Made by a program: the position numbers and the translations under genes
Part shown: positions 18,329 to 26,786 of the stretch, piece by piece
Layout: every line of letters begins with the position of its first letter
Numbering within the stretch: the stretch's first letter is position 1
Source: a virus
Strand: one strand, 5' to 3'
Virus record (IMG/VR): IMGVR_UViG_3300044846_000852
Coordinates: 1-30,081 of that record
Length of the DNA: 30,081 bases
The notes under the pieces: generated by a model
Told to the model about the DNA's origin: nothing
What the model saw: only the letters and a program-made list of their open reading frames with translations
Database searches by the model: none

Positions 18329-21300
18329 ATGCCAAACGGTTGTGTAATAAAATATCCTAATCCCGTAACTGGGATGAATCAAACTTCAGTACTCGCCTAC
18401 ACTCTTTCTCAGATGGGGTATAGCACTGAAGAGTCGATAAACTTAGTCAAAAGAGGCAGTACCTATTCTAAGAAGGATGGGTACAATGCCTGGCCTAAAC
18501 CTATTAACAGACCTGAAGCACGCTTTGGAAACTTTATAGAAATAGATTCAGACAATCTTGTAGCTAATTTAGGACTAGACTCTGTACTTAAACCTTCACA
18601 GGTTAGTTATATGAGAGCTGCTCAAGACTTGTTTGAGGATGTACAGGTAAGAGTAGACGCTCCTATTAACTTAAAACTGTTAATGGAGTTAGGAAACTAT
18701 GTTAAGAAAGGAGGAGAAGCTTCTCTTAAAATAGAAATAGTTAATCCTGAAGCACCATTACTCCAAAGGATGTATAAAGTATATCCTGTTCCTGCTACCC
18801 CACTTAACCGTGAGTATTTATTTAGCTTCATTGAGACAGAGATATTCAGCAAGAACGTATCTATTGGAAAAGAAACAAGACTTGATTTCTTAAAACCTTA
18901 TATAGATTTCTCAGAGCCTGATATCTATGATACAATGGCTAAAATGCTAAATGATCCTCAGACACCTGCACATGAAAAGTACTTGATTAAGAAACTACTT
19001 CCTATGATGGACTTAGTTCCGACTATTACTTTTGACTTCTTTACAGGCTCAGACATTCTTCAAGTAGAAAAGATTCCCGCAGGACAATACAATAGAGAGT
19101 TTAATAATATAAAATTAAACGTATTTGGACTTAAGAATGGGGATATGGCTAGTGCTAGGAGACTCATCCTACACGAAGTACTACACTCTGTACTCTCTTC
19201 TGCTATCGACAATCCTATTAGCGAGATAGACAAGAAACTAGTCAATGCCTTAAAGCCAGTATTAGCCTATTATAGACAGAAATATTCTAGCGAAAAGTTT
19301 ACAAATGAATATTACGGTCTACAAGATTTACACGAGTTCGTGTCTGAGTTCTTCACTAATCCCGAGTTTAGGGACTTACTAGAATCTAACGACAGTAATT
19401 GGTTTTTAAAAACAATTGATGCTATCTGGAAATTCTTTACAGGCAAACTTCTATTAAATAGTAACGTAAACAGTATAGAGAACATAGAGCAAATACTAGA
19501 AGATATCTTTAACGATATTCTATACGCCCAAGAAATCAATACGTCTCTTACTTATACCAGCACTTCGAAGTTTGAGTCTCCTCTAAGCTTCAATCAAATG
19601 CTTGAGATAGATAAGTTTACTGAGAATAACTCTGAACTTTTATCTGAATTCTCAGCTAACCTAGATAGATTACTAGCAGAAGATAATTTGCTTAACTGGT
19701 CTAAAATTATAGATCAAGCAGAGTTCCTAGGAGTAAACGTAAACAGTGTACTAAGAACAAAAGATACTTTCGTAGAGATATCTCCTGCTGAAGCAAAAGA
19801 GTCTTTTAAATCTATGGTTACATTCTTCCACGAAACTGCTAAGTATCTAAGAAGTATACGTAACTCTCTAGATAAGTTAGCTGCAGATCCTAACATAACA
19901 GCTGACCAAGTATTTAGACAGGCTTATCATGCTAAGGAACTAGGAGAGCAATACATAAACTTTGTAGAGAAGTACAGAGAAGTAATGGGTAACATAGGTA
20001 TAGACACTATTTTAGGAACTCAACTTCTTAATATAAAAAGTACTGCAGACTCCCTGAAGGAGGCTTATTTGAATAATGCAACTGAAGCCTTGGCTATTAA
20101 ATTAGCAGATGAGTTTGCTCCACAAACTAAAGATGCTCAGAAACGTATTCTAGAAAACATTGAGAGATTTAAAGTTAGCTTAGCGAGTGCACAAAGTTTG
20201 GGTAACGCTAAACTTATAAAACTTACTGAAGACAGGATTAAGAACGAAGAAGCTCGATTACAGAGTCTTGCTACAAAGTCTAATATCATTACTGCTCTTA
20301 AGGGACAGATTAAAGACATAGGTAACTTCTCTTTATTCTTAGAGTCAGCAGGTCTCTCAGGAAACGTAATTACTGGTACAGTAGGTGGTATGATTGCTAA
20401 CCAATTTGACTCTGCTAATGTTAAGGCACAGTCTATGGAGGTTAAACTTAAGAGATTAGCTGATGAACTACAAAACCACTTGAAGAGTAAGGGTGTAGGA
20501 GTAAACACTTCTTTTGATTTTGAGAATGTCTTTGGAAGATTTCTTAAAAAGACTGAAGTAGTTGAAATGAAGAGTGGTAAGATTTCTAAGAGAGACACTC
20601 TAGTCCTACTTAGTGAGATGGATGAGGTTCGCTACAACAACGACTTGATTAAACTAAAACAAGAATTAAGAGATCTCAAACAAACTAAAGTACAAGACTC
20701 TCAGGTAAAAGATCTTATTAAGGCTAAGGAAGCGCAGATAAGAAACTTTAAACAACAGTACGAAGAACAGCCTTACCAAGAAGTTTATTACCAAATCCAG
20801 AATATGTTAAGCTCAGAAGCAAGAGAAGCTAGAGACTTAATACTTCAAGAGATGGATAAGATTCAAGTAGGTAGTTTGAATGAAGAGAACTCTGAAGAAC
20901 AGTTAGATAAACTAGAAGATCTTAAAGAAGACTTGGATCGTTTGGAGTCTGATTACGATAAAAACAAAAACTTAAAAGACGAAGAAGGTTTAAGAATCGC
21001 AGCTAATATAAGAGAGTGGAAGAAGAGTAGAACTGCTGCTCAACTCTACACTTACAATATCACTAAAGAAAATCAGGAACTCTTCGATAACCAACTTACG
21101 GCTAAGAAGAATGCTTACGATAAAGCTGTATCAGACTACGAGCAGTCTTTGTCTGAGAAGGCAGATCCAGAAACTCTAGATTATAAAAAACAAACTGCAG
21201 AGTATTATAGAAAACAGTTTGAACTTTGGAAAGCTAACAACTGTGTTAGGAAGATTAGTCCAGAATTCTACAAAAATAGAAAGCAAATAACTGATTCTAT

Positions 21301-24127
21301 TGCTGCTATTCAGGGTAGATACCCTCTCCCTGACGGTGTACGTAAGATGGATGTGGTATGGGGAGAATTGTTTGACGTACTTAAAGGCTATAAAAATAGT
21401 GATAACTTTTATGAAGGCTCTAAGATTTCTTCTCCTAACGAAGACGGAACCCCTTCTAACATCTCTGCTATCGTAAGAAGCTTGGAGGAAGAGATTGAAG
21501 ATATTAAAACAGTCTACAAGAAAGAGAACAAGATGTCTAAGGAAGATCAAGACGCTCTTACTGGGTTGTTTGCGAGCTTCTCAGACATTCAAGAGAAGGT
21601 TTATACTCCAGACTACATAAAAGAATATACAAGTCGCTTAAACGCTGTTAAAACAAGTCTTATAGCAAAAGACTCTACAAGATACCAAGATCAATCAGAC
21701 GACTCACTTCTTAAACTTGATGCCGAGAAAGAACTTAGAAAGACAGAATGGTACAAACAAAACCACAAGAAAGTAAGTGTATGGGACTCGGTAAACTCTA
21801 TTTGGACAAATACTGATGAGCCTTTGTACTTCTGGACTGCTACTGAACCTACTGATAAGACTTTAATTAGCGAAACTTCTCCTTCTTTTAGATGGAATAC
21901 AATTGCAGTTAATCCTATCTATGTAAGACCAGAAATTAAAAATGTAAGATACAGTAAGCGTGTTCCCTTGCGTACAGATAAAACAGAATATAGGAATAAG
22001 GAGTACGACAAACTAGATACTAAAGAAAAAGAAATCTTAAAGAAGGTAACTGATATCTACTTAGAACTACAGAGTGGTACTCCTATGAATCTTAAAAAAG
22101 GATTAGAGTTACCTAGTGTAGTAATGGATGCTACTGAAAGATCTCTTAAAGGGACAAACTTAGGTACACTTAAATCTAAGATATCTTCTACAGCACAATC
22201 TATCTGGGACAAAGCAACCTTTGAAGATGACGAAGAGGTACAAAGAGATACTGCTGGAACAGTTATGCAAAAGGTAAATAAAAGACTTTACTTAAAGTAT
22301 AACAGACCTATCCCTGCAGATAAGATGAGCTTAAACATATTCAATAGCATTGCTATGTATGGAGCAGATCTTATTAGATTCAAAGAAGCTTATGCAGTAG
22401 TTCCTTACATCTACGGTATTCAAGACGTATTAAATAAGTCTATGCCTGGAAGTAAGATTGAAAAAATGATTAGCAACTTGTTTGAACGTAAATTACAGGG
22501 TAAGAGTCGTAAGTTTATAGTTAATAATAAAGCAGGAAGACTTGTAGAGAAAGTAGTAGACACAGCTTTAGCAGCTAACTCACCTATTACTTTGGCTTTC
22601 CGACTTCCTTCAAGTGTAAAAAACTTTATGGCAGGTTCTGCTAACGTATTTATTCAAGCAGAAATGTATGGTTTAAGTCGTAAGGAAATCTTTAAAGCTA
22701 TGGGTAAAAACTCTGTACACATAGCAGACTTGTTTCAGTCAGAAGTAGAGGATGGTAGGGACTCTGAGTATATCTCAAAGATGCGCTACTTTAACGTAAT
22801 GCCTGACGATCAACTTTCAGAAACAGGCAGAAAAGTATTTATATCTAAGCTAGGCAAATACCGTAAGTACAATCCTTTTAACTTTCTTGCGTTCTTTAGA
22901 ACATTTGGAGAATTTGAAATGAGGAGTGCAGTAGCTGAAGCTCTTTCTGAAAAATTTCTTATTCCTCTTACAGATAAACCTAATGGAGTACCATTGTTTG
23001 AGGCTTACGACTTTAAGGACGGAGTACTTGTTCCTAAAGAAAGTATTATTGATAAAGAAGGTTTTGAGAAAATAGAACAATACTACAGAGGAAAACTTAA
23101 CTTTATTAACGCAGCTATACAAGGTGCTTACGGAGCTTTAGATAGAGGGGAGTACTCAAGATATACCTTAGGTCGTATTATTGGTAATATGAAGGGATGG
23201 GTTGCTTATCAGGGTATGAGAAGATTTAAAACAACTAGAAGCATTAATCCTAGATCAGGAGAAGAGTTTCAGGGATTTTATACTACTGCTATACAGGCAA
23301 TTAAACTTCTTTATCAAACAAACTTTTCTCTTCCTGCAACTAAAAACCTAATGACTCCCCAAGAGAGAGCAGAGGTAGAAGGTGCAGCAATAGACATGTT
23401 AGTACTGGCTGTGATTATGGGAGTGTCTGCTGTTCTTAATAGCATAAGATATGATGATGAGGACGAAGAAGATATGTACATTGTTTATTTCTTCCTTTAC
23501 AACTTGTTGTTGATTGAAGACGAATTAAACAGTTTGAACCCTGTATTCAGTCCTTTGTCTATCTATCACTCTCGATTTGAAAACAACGTAGACGGACAGA
23601 ACTTTGCTCAATATTATTTGAATAGAAACGTTCTTCTTCCTTTTGCAGGAGCTACAGATGCACTTAAGTTAACTATGGAAATGGTTAATCCATTTGATGA
23701 TGTGAGTCCTTTTGACGAGTATGTACCTCGTAGTAAGAGTGGCAAGATTTCTAACCCAAAGAGATATCCACCAGATCCAACCCTTAAAGGAGATACAGAG
23801 ATCTCAGCAAGAATACAAAAGCTATTTGGACTAAACGCTTCTATCAATTTCTTCTTAAATCCTGAATACTTATTTAGAAAATATGAGAGGTATAACCCTA
23901 AGTGGTACGTAAGTAGTCTAGATGCAGATTTAAAGTCAGAAAAAAGATCTATTAACTCTATAGACAAACAAATTAAATCTATAGAAAGGCAATATGATTA
24001 CATAGATGATCCAGACACTAAAAGAAATCTTATGGATAAAGTTAGTGACCTTCAGAAACAAAGAGAAGAGTCAGGAGAAAGACAGTCTAGTTTAACAGAT
24101 ATATATTCAGAGACTGGGAGGAGGTAA
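18329..24127 (+). CDS. giant crAss-like virion protein with zincin motif, coiled coils and C-terminal membrane segments, 1932 aa
   Basis: This third giant protein follows the vRNAP after 47 bases. A zincin motif HEVLH (His282, Glu283, His286) is followed by LHEFVSEFF at 335-342, offering Glu336 or Glu340 as third ligand, and then by AIWKFFTGK; the order mirrors the zincin module of the vRNAP. Residues about 600-1000 are rich in Lys, Glu, Leu and Gln with heptad character, predicting long coiled coils. Residues about 1330-1640 are alpha/beta, with a Pro/Ser segment (PITLAFRLPSS). Two hydrophobic stretches at about 1686-1707 (LVLAVIMGVSAVL) and 1715-1729 (YIVYFFLYNLLLI), separated by an acidic DDEDEED turn, look like a membrane hairpin. 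The tail (about 1860-1932) is a charged helix. A virion protein ejected with the vRNAP and inserting in the host envelope is a reasonable inference. The peptidase could process co-packaged proteins; this is unproven. Confidence 0.65.
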   Translation: MPNGCVIKYPNPVTGMNQTSVLAYTLSQMGYSTEESINLVKRGSTYSKKDGYNAWPKPINRPEARFGNFIEIDSDNLVANLGLDSVLKPSQVSYMRAAQDLFEDVQVRVDAPINLKLLMELGNYVKKGGEASLKIEIVNPEAPLLQRMYKVYPVPATPLNREYLFSFIETEIFSKNVSIGKETRLDFLKPYIDFSEPDIYDTMAKMLNDPQTPAHEKYLIKKLLPMMDLVPTITFDFFTGSDILQVEKIPAGQYNREFNNIKLNVFGLKNGDMASARRLILHEVLHSVLSSAIDNPISEIDKKLVNALKPVLAYYRQKYSSEKFTNEYYGLQDLHEFVSEFFTNPEFRDLLESNDSNWFLKTIDAIWKFFTGKLLLNSNVNSIENIEQILEDIFNDILYAQEINTSLTYTSTSKFESPLSFNQMLEIDKFTENNSELLSEFSANLDRLLAEDNLLNWSKIIDQAEFLGVNVNSVLRTKDTFVEISPAEAKESFKSMVTFFHETAKYLRSIRNSLDKLAADPNITADQVFRQAYHAKELGEQYINFVEKYREVMGNIGIDTILGTQLLNIKSTADSLKEAYLNNATEALAIKLADEFAPQTKDAQKRILENIERFKVSLASAQSLGNAKLIKLTEDRIKNEEARLQSLATKSNIITALKGQIKDIGNFSLFLESAGLSGNVITGTVGGMIANQFDSANVKAQSMEVKLKRLADELQNHLKSKGVGVNTSFDFENVFGRFLKKTEVVEMKSGKISKRDTLVLLSEMDEVRYNNDLIKLKQELRDLKQTKVQDSQVKDLIKAKEAQIRNFKQQYEEQPYQEVYYQIQNMLSSEAREARDLILQEMDKIQVGSLNEENSEEQLDKLEDLKEDLDRLESDYDKNKNLKDEEGLRIAANIREWKKSRTAAQLYTYNITKENQELFDNQLTAKKNAYDKAVSDYEQSLSEKADPETLDYKKQTAEYYRKQFELWKANNCVRKISPEFYKNRKQITDSIAAIQGRYPLPDGVRKMDVVWGELFDVLKGYKNSDNFYEGSKISSPNEDGTPSNISAIVRSLEEEIEDIKTVYKKENKMSKEDQDALTGLFASFSDIQEKVYTPDYIKEYTSRLNAVKTSLIAKDSTRYQDQSDDSLLKLDAEKELRKTEWYKQNHKKVSVWDSVNSIWTNTDEPLYFWTATEPTDKTLISETSPSFRWNTIAVNPIYVRPEIKNVRYSKRVPLRTDKTEYRNKEYDKLDTKEKEILKKVTDIYLELQSGTPMNLKKGLELPSVVMDATERSLKGTNLGTLKSKISSTAQSIWDKATFEDDEEVQRDTAGTVMQKVNKRLYLKYNRPIPADKMSLNIFNSIAMYGADLIRFKEAYAVVPYIYGIQDVLNKSMPGSKIEKMISNLFERKLQGKSRKFIVNNKAGRLVEKVVDTALAANSPITLAFRLPSSVKNFMAGSANVFIQAEMYGLSRKEIFKAMGKNSVHIADLFQSEVEDGRDSEYISKMRYFNVMPDDQLSETGRKVFISKLGKYRKYNPFNFLAFFRTFGEFEMRSAVAEALSEKFLIPLTDKPNGVPLFEAYDFKDGVLVPKESIIDKEGFEKIEQYYRGKLNFINAAIQGAYGALDRGEYSRYTLGRIIGNMKGWVAYQGMRRFKTTRSINPRSGEEFQGFYTTAIQAIKLLYQTNFSLPATKNLMTPQERAEVEGAAIDMLVLAVIMGVSAVLNSIRYDDEDEEDMYIVYFFLYNLLLIEDELNSLNPVFSPLSIYHSRFENNVDGQNFAQYYLNRNVLLPFAGATDALKLTMEMVNPFDDVSPFDEYVPRSKSGKISNPKRYPPDPTLKGDTEISARIQKLFGLNASINFFLNPEYLFRKYERYNPKWYVSSLDADLKSEKRSINSIDKQIKSIERQYDYIDDPDTKRNLMDKVSDLQKQREESGERQSSLTDIYSETGRR

Positions 24128-24140
24128 TCTTCCCAATCTC

Positions 24141-24170
24141 TTGACTTTATTTTTTATTAAACTAAATTTG
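24141..24170 (+). promoter_or_regulatory. strong Bacteroidetes-type promoter for the fibre/lysis module
   Basis: TTG at 24141-24143 (-33 element) and TAAATTTG at 24163-24170 (-7 element) are 19 bases apart, the best match to the Bacteroidetes consensus in the window. The box is followed by TA, giving TAAATTTGTA, close to the TATATTTGTA of the two other promoters. It lies in the 110-base gap after the last giant gene, at a natural boundary between ejected-protein and fibre/lysis genes. The start point would be near 24176, leaving a leader of about 60 bases that holds two hairpins. Confidence 0.7.
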
Positions 24171-24177
24171 TACTACG

Positions 24178-24204
24178 GGCTAATAAGCCGAGTACTTAGG
24201 TACT
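24178..24204 (+). other. two tandem tetraloop hairpins in the leader RNA
   Basis: GGCT-AATA-AGCC (24178-24189) and AGTAC-TTAG-GTACT (24191-24204) are perfect stems of 4 and 5 base pairs, one base apart, each with a four-base loop. They fall just after the predicted transcription start and before the AT-rich stretch leading to the ATG at 24238. They could protect the 5' end of an abundant mRNA or act in translation control. No uridine tract follows, so they are not a terminator. Confidence 0.5.
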
Positions 24205-24237
24205 GCTACGATAATTTAACTTTTAAAATATATAATT

Positions 24238-24540
24238 ATGGAAAATAATGATTTGCTTAAAGAGCAATCCAAGCGTCTAAGACAGATTGCTTCAAGTACA
24301 GGTCTGATGGCAGGAGCTGGAGGCTTTGTAAGATATGGAACAGGTACTGTATCAAACGTACGCTACAATGCACTAGTAGTACAAGAAGATACTGTATTCA
24401 CAGAATTTCTTGTCAATGGTGCTTCTGAGTTGTCTAACAATGGTATGAGTGGTGTAACTTTTGTTCAGGGGGCATTTATCCCTGGAGGACTAATCACTGG
24501 TTTTGCTATCTCTTCAGGTAGTGTAATTGCGTACAAGTAA
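24238..24540 (+). CDS. small beta-rich virion/fibre-associated protein, 100 aa
   Basis: A short charged N-terminal helix (residues 2-19, ENNDLLKEQSKRLRQIAS) is followed by a Gly-rich turn (LMAGAGGFVRYGTG) and alternating beta strands to the end (NALVVQEDTVFTEF, GVTFVQGAFIPGG, GFAISSGSVIAYK). I associate this form, a helix that could trimerise plus a small beta domain with VVQEDT, with small genes preceding tail fibres in Bacteroidetes phages, though I cannot name the family. It is first in the transcript from the strongest promoter of the window, suggesting high expression and a structural role. Its stop overlaps the start of the next small gene by one base (TAATG). No signal peptide or Cys is present. 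Confidence 0.6.
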   Translation: MENNDLLKEQSKRLRQIASSTGLMAGAGGFVRYGTGTVSNVRYNALVVQEDTVFTEFLVNGASELSNNGMSGVTFVQGAFIPGGLITGFAISSGSVIAYK

Positions 24541-24677
24541 TGATTGGTATATTCATAAGTATCCTTAAAAGGAACACTAAACCAGTTGTTTTAACTACTG
24601 GCTTGTTGACTAAGCAAGATGGAGACTTCTTGTTATTACAATCAGGAGATCAAATTATAACTACAGTTAAGGTATAA
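24540..24677 (+). CDS. 45-aa small protein between structural genes
   Basis: The ATG overlaps the previous stop (TAATG at 24538-24542) and the stop is two bases before the next gene's ATG, so the frame fills the gap exactly, a strong sign of a real gene. The product starts MIGIFISILKRN and continues with a strand-rich part containing DGDFLLLQSGDQI. The LLLQSGD pattern recalls short beta-hairpin repeats found in phage fibre-type proteins. The N-terminus is hydrophobic but followed by Lys-Arg after nine residues, too short for a clear signal peptide. Function is unknown; a small virion or fibre-base protein fits the position. Confidence 0.55.
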   Translation: MIGIFISILKRNTKPVVLTTGLLTKQDGDFLLLQSGDQIITTVKV

Positions 24678-24679
24678 TC

Positions 24680-25981
24680 ATGGCAAATCAAAAAATAACC
24701 GAACTAGCTCTGATTGGAGGTATTGATGTCAGCAATGACATGATACCAATTGTAGATGTTAGTGTAGCAGCAGGCGTAGGAGAGACAAAGAAAGTAGCTC
24801 CAAGTCAACTGAAGGTTGCATTAGCATTAGATAACGTTTCTAATACATCAGATGCAAATAAACCTGTCTCAACTGCAACTCAAACTGCATTGGATTTGAA
24901 GGTAGATGAGAACGCTGCAATTACAGGAGCCACCAAGACAAAGATCACGTACGATGCAAAAGGACTAGTTACAGCAGGGGCTGACTTAACTGCTAGCGAC
25001 TTGCCTACAGGCATTGACGCTGCTAAAATTAGCACGGGATTAATCAGCAATGCTGAGTTTGATTATCTAAATGGGTTGACGGATAACATCCAGACGCAAC
25101 TTGGTGGCAAACAGCAAACATTAACATTGACCACAACCGGTACTAGTGGCGCTGCCACATTGGTTGGTGGTACATTAAATATCCCACAGTATAGCGGTGG
25201 TGGGGCAAGTGGTGTATCTCAGATTGTAGCAGGAACAAACGTTACCATTTCTCCAGCAGGGGGAACAGGAGTTGTAACTATTAACGCTACAGGTGGTGGC
25301 GGTGGAGGAAGTGGAACAGTTACTAACGTATCGGCTCTGACTCTTGGCACTACAGGGACAGATTTGAGTTCTACGGTTGCTAACAGCACAACTACTCCTG
25401 TCATTACATTGAATGTACCCAATGCATCTGCATCCAACAGAGGAGCTCTTACAAGCACTGACTGGAGCACGTTCAACGGAAAGCAGGACCAGATCACTGC
25501 AGGAACTACCTCACAGTACTACAGGGGAGACAAGACGTTCCAAACACTTGACAAGACGGCTGTTGGACTTGGCAACGTAGCAAACGCAGACACTACCAAC
25601 GCTGCAAACATCTCTAGTGGTGTGCTTGCTGCGGCCAGAATCCCAACAAATTTAAACGCTCAAGTTCTTCAGAACTTCATGCCAAATACAGCGAGTAGTT
25701 CAGTAAGTTTAACGCTTAACTCGGCCAACGCTGCTACATACAACTCAAGTGTAATTACACTGACAGGTGCTTTGACAATCACATTTGACGCATCACTTCC
25801 CAATGGCTTTAACGTAACGCTCATTCAGTTGGACGCTGCGATTTCTACCATTACGGGTACGGGCGGACTGGTGATCGGCAACAGACAGGGTCATGGCAAG
25901 AACAACGGGCAGTACTCAGTGGTGAGCATCATCAAGTACACCAACGTATTGGCAATCTTAGGCGGAGACACATCACTATAA
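24680..25981 (+). CDS. tail fibre protein, 433 aa
   Basis: The protein starts with MANQKITELALIGGIDVSNDMIPIVDVS, a typical phage fibre attachment start, then fibre-repeat phrases: LDNVSNTSDANKPVSTATQ (about 51-69), ITYDAKGLVTAGADL, SNAEFDYLNGLTDNIQTQL, a poly-Gly stretch near 204-210, GTVTNVSALTLGTTGTDLSS, STDWSTFNGKQ (about 262-272), GLGNVANADTTNAANISSGV, and a beta-rich C-terminus (about 340-433). These are common in trimeric tail fibres and receptor-binding proteins of Bacteroidetes phages. The 3' half uses more G and C (for example GGCGGACTGGTGATCGGC) than the rest of the window, pointing to a recombined part. One base separates its stop from the start of the next fibre gene, so the two are probably translated together. 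Host receptor binding is inferred; no catalytic motif is seen. Confidence 0.85.
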   Translation: MANQKITELALIGGIDVSNDMIPIVDVSVAAGVGETKKVAPSQLKVALALDNVSNTSDANKPVSTATQTALDLKVDENAAITGATKTKITYDAKGLVTAGADLTASDLPTGIDAAKISTGLISNAEFDYLNGLTDNIQTQLGGKQQTLTLTTTGTSGAATLVGGTLNIPQYSGGGASGVSQIVAGTNVTISPAGGTGVVTINATGGGGGGSGTVTNVSALTLGTTGTDLSSTVANSTTTPVITLNVPNASASNRGALTSTDWSTFNGKQDQITAGTTSQYYRGDKTFQTLDKTAVGLGNVANADTTNAANISSGVLAAARIPTNLNAQVLQNFMPNTASSSVSLTLNSANAATYNSSVITLTGALTITFDASLPNGFNVTLIQLDAAISTITGTGGLVIGNRQGHGKNNGQYSVVSIIKYTNVLAILGGDTSL

Positions 25982-25982
25982 T

Positions 25983-26786
25983 ATGTTCGCAGTCCCATCA
26001 TTCTTCGGATTTCAAAAAGCTGGCTTTGGGCCTACTTATGACGCAGACGCTCAAGCATTCTTTGATAGGGTGACGGCTGCCGGTGGCACATTGTCATTGA
26101 CTGAAATGAACGCAACAAACCAATTGGTGTTGGACTTAAAAGCCAATTCACTTTGGACATTAATGAAAGCCATTTATCCAATGGTAGGAGCAAGTGCGGC
26201 AGCGTGTGCTCAGAACTTAAAATCGTCAAGTTTTACGGGTACATTTACAAGCGGTTGGACTTTTGCGAGTACGGGCGTAACGGGTAATGGAACAAGTGCG
26301 TATTTTGATAGTAATTTGCAAGTGAGTACAAACTTATCCGAAACAAGCACTACTATATCAATTTATTCTCGAACAAACAACACAAAAGCAACGCACGATA
26401 TAGGTGCAAGAAACTTTGGCTATACAAATGCGTTGGGTATTTTGGCGAATTATAATTCTACCACATACAATGCGTGGGGTGATTATTTATCAAGTACATC
26501 AGGCGTAAATACTGCGGCTTACTTTATACAAACAAAAAATTCTACTACCGCAAAATTATTTAGAAATACAACAAATATCCTTACTGCTACAAGAACATTA
26601 CTTGCATTGCCTACAACAAATGTAATTGTAGGTGCGGCACAAGACGCAACACCTGGAACTTATAGTGCATTTTCAGATAGGCAATACGCCTTCGCTTCCA
26701 TCGGTGACGGATTAACCGACACACAAGCATCTAATCTTTATACCGCAGTACAAGCATTTCAAACCACTTTAAGCCGAAATGTATGA
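25983..26786 (+). CDS. receptor-binding fibre protein with lectin-like (LamG/concanavalin-type) fold, 267 aa
   Basis: Residues about 20-75 (DADAQAFFDRVTAAGGTLS...LVLDLKANSLWTLMKAIYPMVG) are a helical segment I associate with fibre proteins of Bacteroidetes phages and prophages. From about 80 to 250 a series of beta strands with GWTFASTGVTGNGTSAYFDS, TISIYSRTN, GTYSAFSDRQYAFASIGDGLTDTQASNLYTAVQAFQTTL matches the jelly-roll lectin-like layout, implying carbohydrate binding at the cell surface. It follows the fibre gene by one base and overlaps the next gene's ATG by four bases (ATGA), so expression is coupled. Base composition is unlike the giant genes, consistent with exchange of the host-range module. 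Sugar binding is inferred from fold pattern only. Confidence 0.7.
   Translation: MFAVPSFFGFQKAGFGPTYDADAQAFFDRVTAAGGTLSLTEMNATNQLVLDLKANSLWTLMKAIYPMVGASAAACAQNLKSSSFTGTFTSGWTFASTGVTGNGTSAYFDSNLQVSTNLSETSTTISIYSRTNNTKATHDIGARNFGYTNALGILANYNSTTYNAWGDYLSSTSGVNTAAYFIQTKNSTTAKLFRNTTNILTATRTLLALPTTNVIVGAAQDATPGTYSAFSDRQYAFASIGDGLTDTQASNLYTAVQAFQTTLSRNV

Noticed and set aside
20137-20598. Minus-strand open frame of 153 codons
   Set aside because: It lies antisense inside the coiled-coil part of the 1932-aa gene, has a Leu/Ser/Phe-rich composition expected from the complement of that coding sequence, and has no promoter or start context.
23614-23967. Minus-strand open frame of 117 codons with hydrophobic parts
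   Set aside because: Antisense shadow of the C-terminal part of the 1932-aa gene; the plus frame is continuous and has clear protein character.
24115-24156. Short TGGGA/TCCCA stem followed by a T-rich stretch after the last giant gene
   Set aside because: Only five base pairs with an 11-base loop, overlapping the stop, and the T-rich part is 12 or more bases away and is part of the promoter spacer.
24171-24210. Tandem hairpins considered as a tRNA or riboswitch
   Set aside because: There is no acceptor stem, T-loop sequence or conserved riboswitch core; only two simple stems are present.
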